Assembly: GCF_004375085.3 (NCBI RefSeq)
Contig: NZ_SNAQ03000021.1
Location: 1 to 39,788 of the forward strand
Origin: Lewinella sp. W8
GTDB lineage: Bacteria; Bacteroidota; Bacteroidia; Chitinophagales; Saprospiraceae
DNA: 39,788 nt
Direction of reading: 5' to 3'
Every line of letters begins with the position of its first letter. The first letter of the stretch is position 1. Positions 16,514 through 24,774 of the stretch are shown here, in pieces. The notes below the pieces were generated by a model. The model had not been told where the DNA came from. It saw nothing but the letters and a program-made list of their open reading frames with translations, and searched no databases. Made by a program: the position numbers and the translations under genes.

Positions 16514-16591
16514 GCTTCCCCCGCGGAAGCCGGAATCAAAACAAAATAAGACCTTCCACTGAAGGTGAGAACAACGGCCACCGGCCCCGTT
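16514..16591 (+). other. cluster of three small hairpins between actA and actB
   Basis: GCTTCC/GGAAGC (16514-16519 with 16525-16530), ACCTTC/GAAGGT (16551-16556 with 16561-16566) and AACGG/CCGTT (16573-16577 with 16587-16591). None has a U-tract, so these are not terminators; RNA stability or processing is a possible role. Confidence 0.4.
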
Positions 16592-16604
16592 CAAATATAG
16601 TTGA

Positions 16605-19600
16605 ATGAAGAAGCAAGTCAACAAAATCTGGTTAGGTACCGATCAACTCGAGGCCAGCCCCGAATACATCAAAGCCACCGACAACGAAATTGGTGCTCCC
16701 GCCGCCGAGGTGGAGAATCCCCGCCTGGAATCCAGTCGCCGAGACTTCCTGAAGTACCTCGGTTTCGGGATGACCGCGGCCACGATTGCTTCCTGTGATA
16801 TCCCGGTGCGTAAGGCGATCCCTTACGTTTCCAAGCCGGATACCATCGTCCCCGGTGTGGCGACTTACTTTGCTTCAACCTTCGTTCAGGGCGGCGACTA
16901 CGTTCCCGTGCTGGTGAAGACCCGCGAAGGGCGCCCCATCAAAATTGAGGGCAACAGCATGAGCCCCATCACCGGTGGCGGCACCAGTGCCCGGGCCCAG
17001 GCCAGCGTACTGGGGATGTATGATACCAGCCGCTTCGACGGACCCTACCGCGTGGAGAACGGTAAGGCGCAGGTTAAGCGCCCCCTGAGTGCCAACGATG
17101 GCTGGGACGTTATTGACGGAGAGATCAAGGGCAAAATGACCGCCGGTAGCCGGGTACGCATCGTTTCCCACACCATCCTCAGCCCCAGCCTGCTGGCGGC
17201 AGTAGAGGACTTCAAGGCCAAGTACCCCAACACTGAACTCGTTCAGTACGATCCCGTATCCTGCGCGGCGCTCCTGGATGCCAACCTGCAGAACTTCGGT
17301 ATGCGGGCCATCCCGAGCTACCACTTCGACAAGGCCGACGTAATCGTTGGCATCGGCTGTGACTTCCTCGGTACCTGGGTATCCCCAGTACAGTTCGCCC
17401 GCCAGTACGCGCAGGGACGCCGCACTGACGCTGACAAGATGAGCCGCCACGTTCAGATCGAAAGCCACATGAGCCTCACCGGCTCTAACGCCGACAACCG
17501 GATCATGGTCAAGCCCAGCCAGCAAGGCCAGGCGATCCTGGCCCTCCACAACGCCATCGTGGGCGGAAGCCGCGCCGCGGACCTCCCCGCAGACGTTTCC
17601 GCAAAAATCAAGGCCCTGGCCGATGAGCTGAAGGCTCACCGTAACCACAGCCTGGTGGTCAGCGGTACCAACAACATCAGCGAGCAGCTGATGGTCAACG
17701 AGATCAACAACGCCCTGGGGTCCTACGGTAATACCATCACGACGGACCGCTGGAGCATGCAACGCAAAGGTGACGACAAGGCCATCGGAAAGCTGGCGGC
17801 CGACCTGGAGCAGGGCAACGTAGACGCCCTGATCGTCCTGGACGGTGCTAACCCCGCCTTCGACAACCCCTGGGCCGCCAAGATTGCCGCAGCAATGCCT
17901 AACCTGAAGCTCTCCGTGAGCATGGCCGGTACGCCCAACGAAACCATGGTACTCTGTCAGTACGTAACGCCCACCCACCACTACCTCGAAAGCTGGGGGG
18001 ATGCGGAAGCCGTACAGGGACAGCTCTCCCTCATCCAGCCGACGATCACGCCGATCTTCGCCAGTGTGGGCCGCAACGGTACCCGTGAACAGGCCGAAAG
18101 CCTGCTGGTGTGGGCCGACGCTCCGAACTACGACGCGGAAGCCGAGCAGCCCTACATGGACTACGTGAAAATGAACTGGGAGAAAACGGCCTTCGCCGCC
18201 CAGAGCCAGTTCGCTACCTTCCAGGCCTTCTGGGACAGTGCGCTGCACGACGGTGTACTGGAGCTCCCCGCCGGGGATGCTGCCGCCTTTAACGGTGGCG
18301 TGACGGGCAATGGCCCCACCGCTGCGGGATCCGGTCAGGAAGTCAGCTTCTTCGAAACCGTAAACATCGGTAACGGATCCTACGCCGGAAACCCCTGGCT
18401 GCAGGAGATGCCCGACCCCGTCACCCGTACGGTCTGGGGTAACTACCTCAGCATTCCCGTACGTTGGGAGGGCGGCAACAGCTACACGGCCTACAACGAC
18501 CTGAACGCCGAAGAATACAAGGGTAAGGCCGACATGGTGAACCTCACCATCGGCGAAACCACCCAGAAAATCACGGCGGTACGCCAATTCGGCCAGTTGG
18601 CCGATACCTTCGGTCTGGCCCTGGGATACGGACGCTCCATTACGGGTGTTTCCGGTCGGGCAATCGGCCACGACGTGGGCATCAACGTTTACCCCTGGCT
18701 GGGAGTCGACCAGGAAGGTTACGTCCAGTACTTTGCCGACCAGGCTGAAGTGTCCGGTCAGGTAGACGTGGAGGAAGAATTTGCCAGCGTCCAGTACCAC
18801 CACACCATGGGTCTGACCACCCGCGATGAAGCGACCGGAGACCTGGTGTACTACAACCGGATTACCGGAGAGACGGAGACGATCGCCGGTGAGCTGACCG
18901 AAGAACAAAAAGAATACCTCGAGCCCTTCAACGTCGACGAAAAGACGGTAATGGAACTCGGAGAGGGTATGCAGGGCGGTCTTACCGACCGTTCGATCAT
19001 CTACCAGGGCACCTTCGCTAACCTGGGAGACCTCAAGCACACCATCGCGCACAACCGCGAGCACGCCCAGCACCTGAACGAGCAAACGCTGTACCCCTAC
19101 GAGGAGTACTCCGAGAACATCTACAGCCAGGGACACTGGTGGGCGATGCACGTAGACCTCAATGCCTGTATCGGATGTGGTGCGTGTGAAGTAGCCTGTG
19201 TAGCGGAAAACAACGTGCCCATCGTTGGTAAGTACGAAGTATGGCGCCACCACGAGATGAAGTGGCTGCGCATTGACCGCTACTTCTACGGTGACGTGGA
19301 AAACCCACGCGCGGTGTACCAGCCGATGATGTGCCAGCACTGTGACAACGCTCCCTGTGAGAACGTTTGTCCGGTAAACGCCTCTCAGCACAGCAACGAA
19401 GGTCTCAACCAGATGATCTACAACCGCTGTATCGGTACCCGTTACTGCGCCAACAACTGCCCCTACAAAGTTCGTCGCTTCAACTGGCTGGATTACACCA
19501 CCGGTGACCTCTTCAGCACCAACGAACCCGAGGTACAGGATGAGGAACTGCCGTTCGGCGCCGACAACCTGACGCGGATGGTACTCAACCCCGACGTCAC

Positions 19601-19898
19601 GGTCCGTAGCCGCGGGGTGATCGAGAAGTGTAGCTTCTGTACGCAGCGTCTGCAGGAGGGTAAACTGGCCGCCAAGATCGAGAAGCGCCCGCTGCGGGAC
19701 TCCGACGTCCGTACGGCTTGTCAAACGGCCTGTCCTACCGGTGCCATCACCTTCGGAGACCGCAACAACAAGGAAGGAGACATCGCCGGGAAGCTGGAGA
19801 ACCCCCTGAATTACCTCGCCCTGGAGGAAGTGAACACCCAGAGTGCCGTATTCTACGCCGCCCGGGTACACAACCCCATGGAAGAACTCGAGGCCTAA
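16605..19898 (+). CDS. actB: alternative complex III subunit ActB, molybdopterin-oxidoreductase-like plus ferredoxin domains
   Basis: A 1097-residue fusion. The N-terminus has a twin-arginine motif SRRDFLK (about residue 45), then a hydrophobic segment ending TIASC, consistent with Tat export and lipidation; I recall lipid-anchored ActB from ACIII structures. The large first part resembles the molybdopterin oxidoreductase family but is expected to lack the cofactor, as in other ActB. From about residue 845 an iron-sulfur domain carries four Cys clusters: CIGCGACEVACV (from Cys855), CQHCDNAPCENVCP, CIGTRYCANNCP and CSFCTQRL...CQTACPTGAI. These would pass electrons from quinol oxidation towards the ActA hemes. 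It lies 88 bp before actC. Length is typical for the Bacteroidota fusion form. Confidence 0.95.
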   Translation: MKKQVNKIWLGTDQLEASPEYIKATDNEIGAPAAEVENPRLESSRRDFLKYLGFGMTAATIASCDIPVRKAIPYVSKPDTIVPGVATYFASTFVQGGDYVPVLVKTREGRPIKIEGNSMSPITGGGTSARAQASVLGMYDTSRFDGPYRVENGKAQVKRPLSANDGWDVIDGEIKGKMTAGSRVRIVSHTILSPSLLAAVEDFKAKYPNTELVQYDPVSCAALLDANLQNFGMRAIPSYHFDKADVIVGIGCDFLGTWVSPVQFARQYAQGRRTDADKMSRHVQIESHMSLTGSNADNRIMVKPSQQGQAILALHNAIVGGSRAADLPADVSAKIKALADELKAHRNHSLVVSGTNNISEQLMVNEINNALGSYGNTITTDRWSMQRKGDDKAIGKLAADLEQGNVDALIVLDGANPAFDNPWAAKIAAAMPNLKLSVSMAGTPNETMVLCQYVTPTHHYLESWGDAEAVQGQLSLIQPTITPIFASVGRNGTREQAESLLVWADAPNYDAEAEQPYMDYVKMNWEKTAFAAQSQFATFQAFWDSALHDGVLELPAGDAAAFNGGVTGNGPTAAGSGQEVSFFETVNIGNGSYAGNPWLQEMPDPVTRTVWGNYLSIPVRWEGGNSYTAYNDLNAEEYKGKADMVNLTIGETTQKITAVRQFGQLADTFGLALGYGRSITGVSGRAIGHDVGINVYPWLGVDQEGYVQYFADQAEVSGQVDVEEEFASVQYHHTMGLTTRDEATGDLVYYNRITGETETIAGELTEEQKEYLEPFNVDEKTVMELGEGMQGGLTDRSIIYQGTFANLGDLKHTIAHNREHAQHLNEQTLYPYEEYSENIYSQGHWWAMHVDLNACIGCGACEVACVAENNVPIVGKYEVWRHHEMKWLRIDRYFYGDVENPRAVYQPMMCQHCDNAPCENVCPVNASQHSNEGLNQMIYNRCIGTRYCANNCPYKVRRFNWLDYTTGDLFSTNEPEVQDEELPFGADNLTRMVLNPDVTVRSRGVIEKCSFCTQRLQEGKLAAKIEKRPLRDSDVRTACQTACPTGAITFGDRNNKEGDIAGKLENPLNYLALEEVNTQSAVFYAARVHNPMEELEA

Positions 19899-19986
19899 AC
19901 AACAATTCGTGTTTCGGCTTCCGGGTCGAAGGACTAAAAATAAAGTAAGACGCGATGGAAGCGTCCCAAATAACAACTAACAAAGC

Positions 19987-21444
19987 ATGAGTGGACACGT
20001 AGCCCCCGTTCGTCGACCGTTAATTGAAGGTAGCAAGACCTACCATCAGATCACGGAAGACATTTGTCGCCCGACGGAAACCGCACCCTCGGTATCGTGG
20101 ATCATTGCGTTCATCGTATCCGTTATCTGTCTTGGTATGTTCGTCTTCGGCGTCGCCTGGACGGTATGGGTGGGCATCGGTTCCTGGAACCTTAACCGCA
20201 CCATCAACTGGGGCTGGGACATCACCAACTTCGTTTGGTGGGTAGGTATCGGTCACGCCGGTACCCTGATCTCGGCGATTCTGTTGCTGTTTCGCCAGAA
20301 ATGGCGGACCGGGGTAAACCGGGCGGCGGAAGCCATGACCATCTTCGCCGTAATCTGTGCCGGTCAGTTCCCGCTCATCCACATGGGACGCCTCTGGCTG
20401 GCCATCTTCATCTTCCCTTACCCCAACACCCGCGGTCCGCTGTGGGTAAACTTCAACAGTCCGCTGTTGTGGGACGTATTCGCCATCTCTACGTACTTCA
20501 CGGTATCCCTGCTGTTCTGGTACGCTGGTCTGGTGCCCGATCTGGCTACGGTTCGGGACCGGGCGAAGGGCATCCGGAAGAAAATCTACAGTGCCGTTTC
20601 CTTCGGCTGGAACGGTTCGGCCAAGCACTGGCAGCGGTGGGAGAGCCTCTCCCTGATCCTCGCCGGTCTCGCTACGCCCCTGGTACTTTCCGTACACACG
20701 ATCGTATCCTTTGACTTTGCTACCTCGGTAATCCCCGGATGGCACACCACCATCTTCCCGCCCTACTTCGTTGCGGGGGCCATCTTCTCCGGATTCGCCA
20801 TGGTACTCACCCTGATGCTGATTGCCCGTAAGGTGCTGCACCTGGAGCAGTACATCACCATGGAGCACATTGAATCCATGAACAAGGTAATCCTGCTGAC
20901 GGGATCCATCGTCGGTGTTGCCTACCTGACCGAGCTCTTCATTGCCTGGTACTCCGGTTACATCTACGAGCAGTTTGCCTTCCTGAACCGCGTGCTCGGT
21001 CCCTACTACTGGAGCTACATCGGGATGATGCTCTGTAACGTAATCAGCCCCCAGATTTTCTGGAGCAAGAAGCTGCGCACGAGCCTCTTCTGGACCTTCT
21101 TCATGTCGATCTTTATCAACATCGGTATGTGGTTTGAGCGCTTCGTGATCATCGCCACCACGCTGGCCCGCGACTACCTGCCCTCCAGCTGGAGCTACTA
21201 CGTACCCACCTGGGTGGAGATAATCATCTTCATCGGTACGCTGGGACTGTTCTTCACGCTCTTCCTCATCTTCACGCGGGTTGCTCCGGTAGTGGCCATC
21301 GCCGAGGTGAAGAGTATCCTGAAGACCTCCGGTGACCAGTACATCGGCCCCAACGCCCACCACGGTCATCACGTACCCGCCGGTGCCAATGACCTGAGCG
21401 CGGGCAGCACCGTAGACATTGACGACGATAATACCACCAAATAA
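19987..21444 (+). CDS. actC: alternative complex III subunit ActC (NrfD/PsrC-like quinol-binding membrane protein)
   Basis: A 485-residue integral membrane protein with about ten hydrophobic helices, for example [40 protein letters not shown] and [20 protein letters not shown]. The GHAGTLIS and [10 protein letters not shown] segments match the NrfD/polysulfide reductase membrane family that binds menaquinol in ACIII. It lacks heme-binding motifs, as expected. The C-terminus is His-rich (HHGHHVPAG) and ends with an acidic tail. actD begins 22 bp after its stop, indicating tight coupling. Confidence 0.93.
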   Translation: MSGHVAPVRRPLIEGSKTYHQITEDICRPTETAPSVSWIIAFIVSVICLGMFVFGVAWTVWVGIGSWNLNRTINWGWDITNFVWWVGIGHAGTLISAILLLFRQKWRTGVNRAAEAMTIFAVICAGQFPLIHMGRLWLAIFIFPYPNTRGPLWVNFNSPLLWDVFAISTYFTVSLLFWYAGLVPDLATVRDRAKGIRKKIYSAVSFGWNGSAKHWQRWESLSLILAGLATPLVLSVHTIVSFDFATSVIPGWHTTIFPPYFVAGAIFSGFAMVLTLMLIARKVLHLEQYITMEHIESMNKVILLTGSIVGVAYLTELFIAWYSGYIYEQFAFLNRVLGPYYWSYIGMMLCNVISPQIFWSKKLRTSLFWTFFMSIFINIGMWFERFVIIATTLARDYLPSSWSYYVPTWVEIIIFIGTLGLFFTLFLIFTRVAPVVAIAEVKSILKTSGDQYIGPNAHHGHHVPAGANDLSAGSTVDIDDDNTTK

Positions 21445-21466
21445 ACTTACCCGAAAGGAAAGAATC

Positions 21467-22018
21467 ATGGCAGATACCCAAACTACAGACGCCGGACGCA
21501 ACATCCTCTTCGGATTGTACGACGACGAAGAAAAACTGCTCGATGCCGTGAAGGCCGCTAACGCCGACCACCTGGACATCGACGAAGTATACACGCCCTT
21601 CCCCGTGCACGGTCTTGATCCGCTGCTGGGACTGGAAGAAAGCCGCCTGCACCAGGCCGGATTCGTATTCGGCACCATCGGTTGCCTGTTCGGATTTGGT
21701 TTCATGACCTGGGTGTTCACCCGCGACTGGCCCATCATTTTTGGTGGTAAGCCATACTGGTCCGTACCGGCCTTCATCCCCATTACCTTCGAGCTTACGG
21801 TGCTTTTTGCTTCCGTGGGTATGGTACTGGTTTTCTACACCATTTGTGGTCTGGCTCCCTGGGCCGAGACGCGCCGCCTGCACGATCGCATCACCGACGA
21901 TAAGTTCTGTATCGCCTTTGACGCGACCGACCTGGACAACGGTGCCGTGGATAAGCTGCGGGACTACTTCTCCAAGACGGGAGCAGAGAGCGTCCACAAC
22001 AAGATGGTGGCTGCATAA
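21467..22018 (+). CDS. actD: alternative complex III subunit ActD (DUF3341)
   Basis: A 183-residue protein with a cytoplasmic N-terminal domain (NILFGLYDDEEKLLDAVKAA) and two membrane helices (FVFGTIGCLFGFGFMTWVF and PITFELTVLFASVGMVLVFY), the standard ActD/DUF3341 plan. The start at 21467 (MADTQTT) was chosen over 21419, which would overlap actC and adds no family-like sequence. The conserved PFPVHGLD segment near residue 45 is a family mark. It has a structural role in ACIII; no cofactor sites are seen. Confidence 0.92.
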   Translation: MADTQTTDAGRNILFGLYDDEEKLLDAVKAANADHLDIDEVYTPFPVHGLDPLLGLEESRLHQAGFVFGTIGCLFGFGFMTWVFTRDWPIIFGGKPYWSVPAFIPITFELTVLFASVGMVLVFYTICGLAPWAETRRLHDRITDDKFCIAFDATDLDNGAVDKLRDYFSKTGAESVHNKMVAA

Positions 22019-22179
22019 TCAAGCAGGGCGAGGCCGCGGGTGCAAACTTTGCGCCGGGGGCCATGCCACTGCACCTGCACGCCGTTGCCCTTCCACCTAG
22101 GGTAGGCCTGCAAAGCCCCACGGGGTAGAAAAGAATTAAAAACAAAAGGGAGTCAAGGATTCCCGTGAAGTGAATTAGC

Positions 22180-23073
22180 ATGAAAGATTTGCGTATTCTG
22201 GTTTTGTCTCTGGTACTGGCGGTGGTCCTCACGGCCTGTTCAGATGCGGAAGACAACTTCCCCGGCAGCGAGTACATGCCCGACATGGGCCACTCCCTCG
22301 CCATGGAGGCCAATACCTACAACTACTACTACTACAATACCTGGGACGAGGAATCCACCATTCCCCTGGCGCAACTCGTTTACCCCCGCGGTACGGTAGA
22401 AGGAACGGTTCCCCGTGGCTACGCCGGGGCCTACCTGAACAACGAGGCTTCCGAAGACGCCAAGCACCTCGGACACCCGGTGGCCGATAACGCCATCAGC
22501 GTGCCCACCAACGGTCACGTGCCCTACTACTACGACAATACCGTAGAGGGACGGCTGGCCGCCATGGAGCAGCTGACGGACAATCCCTTCCCCATCACGG
22601 AGGCGGGACTGGCCCAGGGAAAGAAGTTGTACGACATCTTCTGCGGCATCTGTCACGGATCGGCCGGCAATGGACTCGGTTACATTTACGACACGGACTC
22701 CAACCCCAACGCCGCCTACCCGCTGGCCCCCGCCAACTTCCTGCGCGATGAGTTCTACGACGCCAGCAACGGCCGCTACTACCACGCCATCATCTACGGC
22801 TACAATGCGATGGGAGCCTACGCCGACAAGATCAGCTACGAAGAGCGTTGGCAGGTCATTCACTACATCCGCAGCCTGCAGGCCAAGGAGCTGAAGCTGG
22901 ACTACAACCAGGCCAGCAACACCTTCCGCCCCGAGCACGGGATGCCCGCCGCAGAATTTGACGCCATGGCCAGCCGGGCCACGGACGAAGAAGCCATGAT
23001 GGAAGCCGCTGGTCAGCTTTCCGACGCCGCGGAAGCCGGTGAGGAAGCCACCGAACAGATGCGCAAGAAATAG
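22180..23073 (+). CDS. actE: alternative complex III subunit ActE, monoheme cytochrome c lipoprotein
   Basis: A 297-residue lipoprotein with lipobox LTAC (Cys20) and one heme site CGICH (Cys155, Cys158, His159) followed by GSAGNGLG. An N-terminal region rich in Tyr (NYYYYNTWDE) precedes the cytochrome domain, as in Bacteroidota ActE. The C-terminal tail (from about residue 255) is Ala/Glu-rich and probably extended. It would relay electrons between ActA and the oxidase or a soluble carrier. It is separated from actD by 161 bp, which contain a GC-rich stretch with a motif related to the GCAGGTGC repeats. Confidence 0.92.
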   Translation: MKDLRILVLSLVLAVVLTACSDAEDNFPGSEYMPDMGHSLAMEANTYNYYYYNTWDEESTIPLAQLVYPRGTVEGTVPRGYAGAYLNNEASEDAKHLGHPVADNAISVPTNGHVPYYYDNTVEGRLAAMEQLTDNPFPITEAGLAQGKKLYDIFCGICHGSAGNGLGYIYDTDSNPNAAYPLAPANFLRDEFYDASNGRYYHAIIYGYNAMGAYADKISYEERWQVIHYIRSLQAKELKLDYNQASNTFRPEHGMPAAEFDAMASRATDEEAMMEAAGQLSDAAEAGEEATEQMRKK

Positions 23074-23125
23074 AAACCACCCAAAAAAATCATTGGGGCT
23101 CCGTGCTCCGAAACACTGATAATAG

Positions 23126-24637
23126 ATGGAGAACTTCGTATTCTCATCCCGAGCAAAAACCATCACCGGCGGGGCAGCCCTGATCGGTCTGGTATGCCTG
23201 ATCGCCAGCTACTTTGTAGACGGCGGTGAAGGGCACCACATGCGCTTCTGGACCAACCTCCTGCACAATACTGTATTCTTCCTGGGGATCGCGTTCATTG
23301 CGGCCTTCGCCTACTCGGCCTTCACCACCGCCTACGCGGGATGGTTCGTGCAGTTCAAGCGGGTGTGGGAGTCTTTCTCCCTGTTCCTGTTGCCCGGACT
23401 CTTCCTGATGGGGGTGATCATTGTGGGGCTTTGGCTGCACAGTCACCACCTCTACCACTGGAACGACGAAGCTGCGGTAATGGATGACCCCATTCTGACG
23501 CACAAGTCCTCTTTCCTGAATAAGTACTGGTATACCTTCGGAACGATTGTATTCGTGGGCGTGTGGTACTTCTTCGTCAGCCGGATGCGTCAGCTGAGCC
23601 TGGCGGAAGACACCGACGGTGACAGCAGCTACAGCCACCACAAGAAAATCAAGGTCTACGCGGCCATCTTCCTGCCCATTGCGGGCTTCACCAGCGCCGC
23701 CATGATCTGGCAGTGGATTATGTCCATCGACAGCCACTGGTACTCCACGATGTTCGCCTGGTACGCTTCGGCCAGTCTGTTTGTGGCCATGACGGCCCTG
23801 ACCATCATGATCCTGATTTACCTGAAGAGCCGGGGATACTACAAGGGTATTACCGCCGAGCACTTCCACGATCTGGGTAAGTACCTCTTCGCGATTTCCA
23901 TTTTCTGGACGTACCTCTGGTTCAGCCAGTACATGCTGATCTGGTACGGTAACGTAGGGGAGGAGACCATCTACTTCCGGCAACGACTGGATAGTTATCC
24001 GGTACTGTTCTGGGGTAACCTGTTGCTGAACTTCGTGCTTCCCTTCTTCATCCTGATGCGGAACGATACCAAGCGGAAGTTCGGTACGCTCTTCTTTGCT
24101 TCCGCGCTGGTATTCTTCGGCCACTGGTTTGATTACTTCCAGATGATCAAGCCGGGTGCCCGCCTGACGCTCGTGGAAATGGAAGCCCACCACGGTGACG
24201 ATCACCACGGAGAAGAAGAACACAGCATGACGCTGGACGCTCCCGCCGAGCATTCTACGATGTCCATGACGCCCCAGCAGGGTGATCACGGCGAAGAAGG
24301 TCACGGTGAGGAGGCACACGGTGAAGAAATGCACGCCGGCGAGGCCCATGCCGATGACCACGCCGACAAGGCGCACCACGATGACCACGGGACCGAAATG
24401 ACGGGCCATATGGAAGCTGCCGTTGAACACGGTGAGGGCCATGGTGACGGCCACGGTGATGATCACAGTGCGCTCGGGTTCAAGTCTGGGTACACTCTTC
24501 CCGGGCTACTCGAAATCGGAACCTTCCTCGGGTTCCTTGGTGGATTCCTGTTCTTCGTGTTCAGTCGTCTTTCCGCCGCTCCGCTGGAGCCGAAGAAGGA
24601 CCCCTACATGGAGGAGAGTCTTCACCACCACACCTAA
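23126..24637 (+). CDS. actF: alternative complex III subunit ActF, membrane protein with His-rich insertion
   Basis: A 503-residue membrane protein with about ten helices (for example LIGLVCLIASYFV, GIAFIAAFAYSAF, YAAIFLPIAGFTSAAMIW and IFWTYLWFSQYMLIWYGN), the ActF/quinol:cytochrome c oxidoreductase membrane subunit. Between the ninth and last helices, about residues 352-450 form a soluble loop extremely rich in His, Glu, Asp and Gly (HHGDDHHGEEEH and similar, over 20 His). A last helix (PGLLEIGTFLGFLGGFLFFVF) and a C-terminal HHHT follow. The His-rich loop could bind metal, perhaps copper or zinc for the oxidase next door. It is the last act gene; a perfect hairpin follows the stop. Confidence 0.92.
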   Translation: MENFVFSSRAKTITGGAALIGLVCLIASYFVDGGEGHHMRFWTNLLHNTVFFLGIAFIAAFAYSAFTTAYAGWFVQFKRVWESFSLFLLPGLFLMGVIIVGLWLHSHHLYHWNDEAAVMDDPILTHKSSFLNKYWYTFGTIVFVGVWYFFVSRMRQLSLAEDTDGDSSYSHHKKIKVYAAIFLPIAGFTSAAMIWQWIMSIDSHWYSTMFAWYASASLFVAMTALTIMILIYLKSRGYYKGITAEHFHDLGKYLFAISIFWTYLWFSQYMLIWYGNVGEETIYFRQRLDSYPVLFWGNLLLNFVLPFFILMRNDTKRKFGTLFFASALVFFGHWFDYFQMIKPGARLTLVEMEAHHGDDHHGEEEHSMTLDAPAEHSTMSMTPQQGDHGEEGHGEEAHGEEMHAGEAHADDHADKAHHDDHGTEMTGHMEAAVEHGEGHGDGHGDDHSALGFKSGYTLPGLLEIGTFLGFLGGFLFFVFSRLSAAPLEPKKDPYMEESLHHHT

Positions 24638-24645
24638 TGAAAAAG

Positions 24646-24680
24646 CCACCCTTGTTTAGACGAAATCTAAACAAGGGTGG
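24646..24680. terminator. perfect 15-bp hairpin between actF and coxB
   Basis: CCACCCTTGTTTAGA (24646-24660), a 5-base loop and the exact complement (24666-24680). The poly-A lies before the stem (GAAAAAG), so the U-tract follows it only on the minus strand. In the plus direction there is no U-run after the stem. It could therefore terminate antisense transcription, or act as a 3' stabiliser or partial terminator for act mRNA. Confidence 0.65.
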
Positions 24681-24709
24681 ACGAACTAACGATTCTTTCC
24701 AGCACTCGT

Positions 24710-24717
24710 TAATTTTG
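24710..24717 (+). promoter_or_regulatory. candidate -7 element (TAATTTTG) for coxB
   Basis: A full match to TAnnTTTG, 30 bases after the hairpin and 57 bases before the coxB ATG. No TTTG is seen at the expected -33 position. It would let the oxidase genes be expressed apart from the act operon. Confidence 0.4.
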
Positions 24718-24774
24718 TATCGGTCCGAAAACACGGAAAAATTCGGTCCGTAAAAAGTTGCTAATTTTAAGCGA

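Noticed and set aside
16875..19976. Open antisense frame of 1033 codons across actB
   Set aside because: It exactly shadows a real, motif-rich gene, has no recognisable domains, and follows from codon bias in actB that avoids TTA, CTA and TCA. Similar long shadows lie over actC, actF and coxB.
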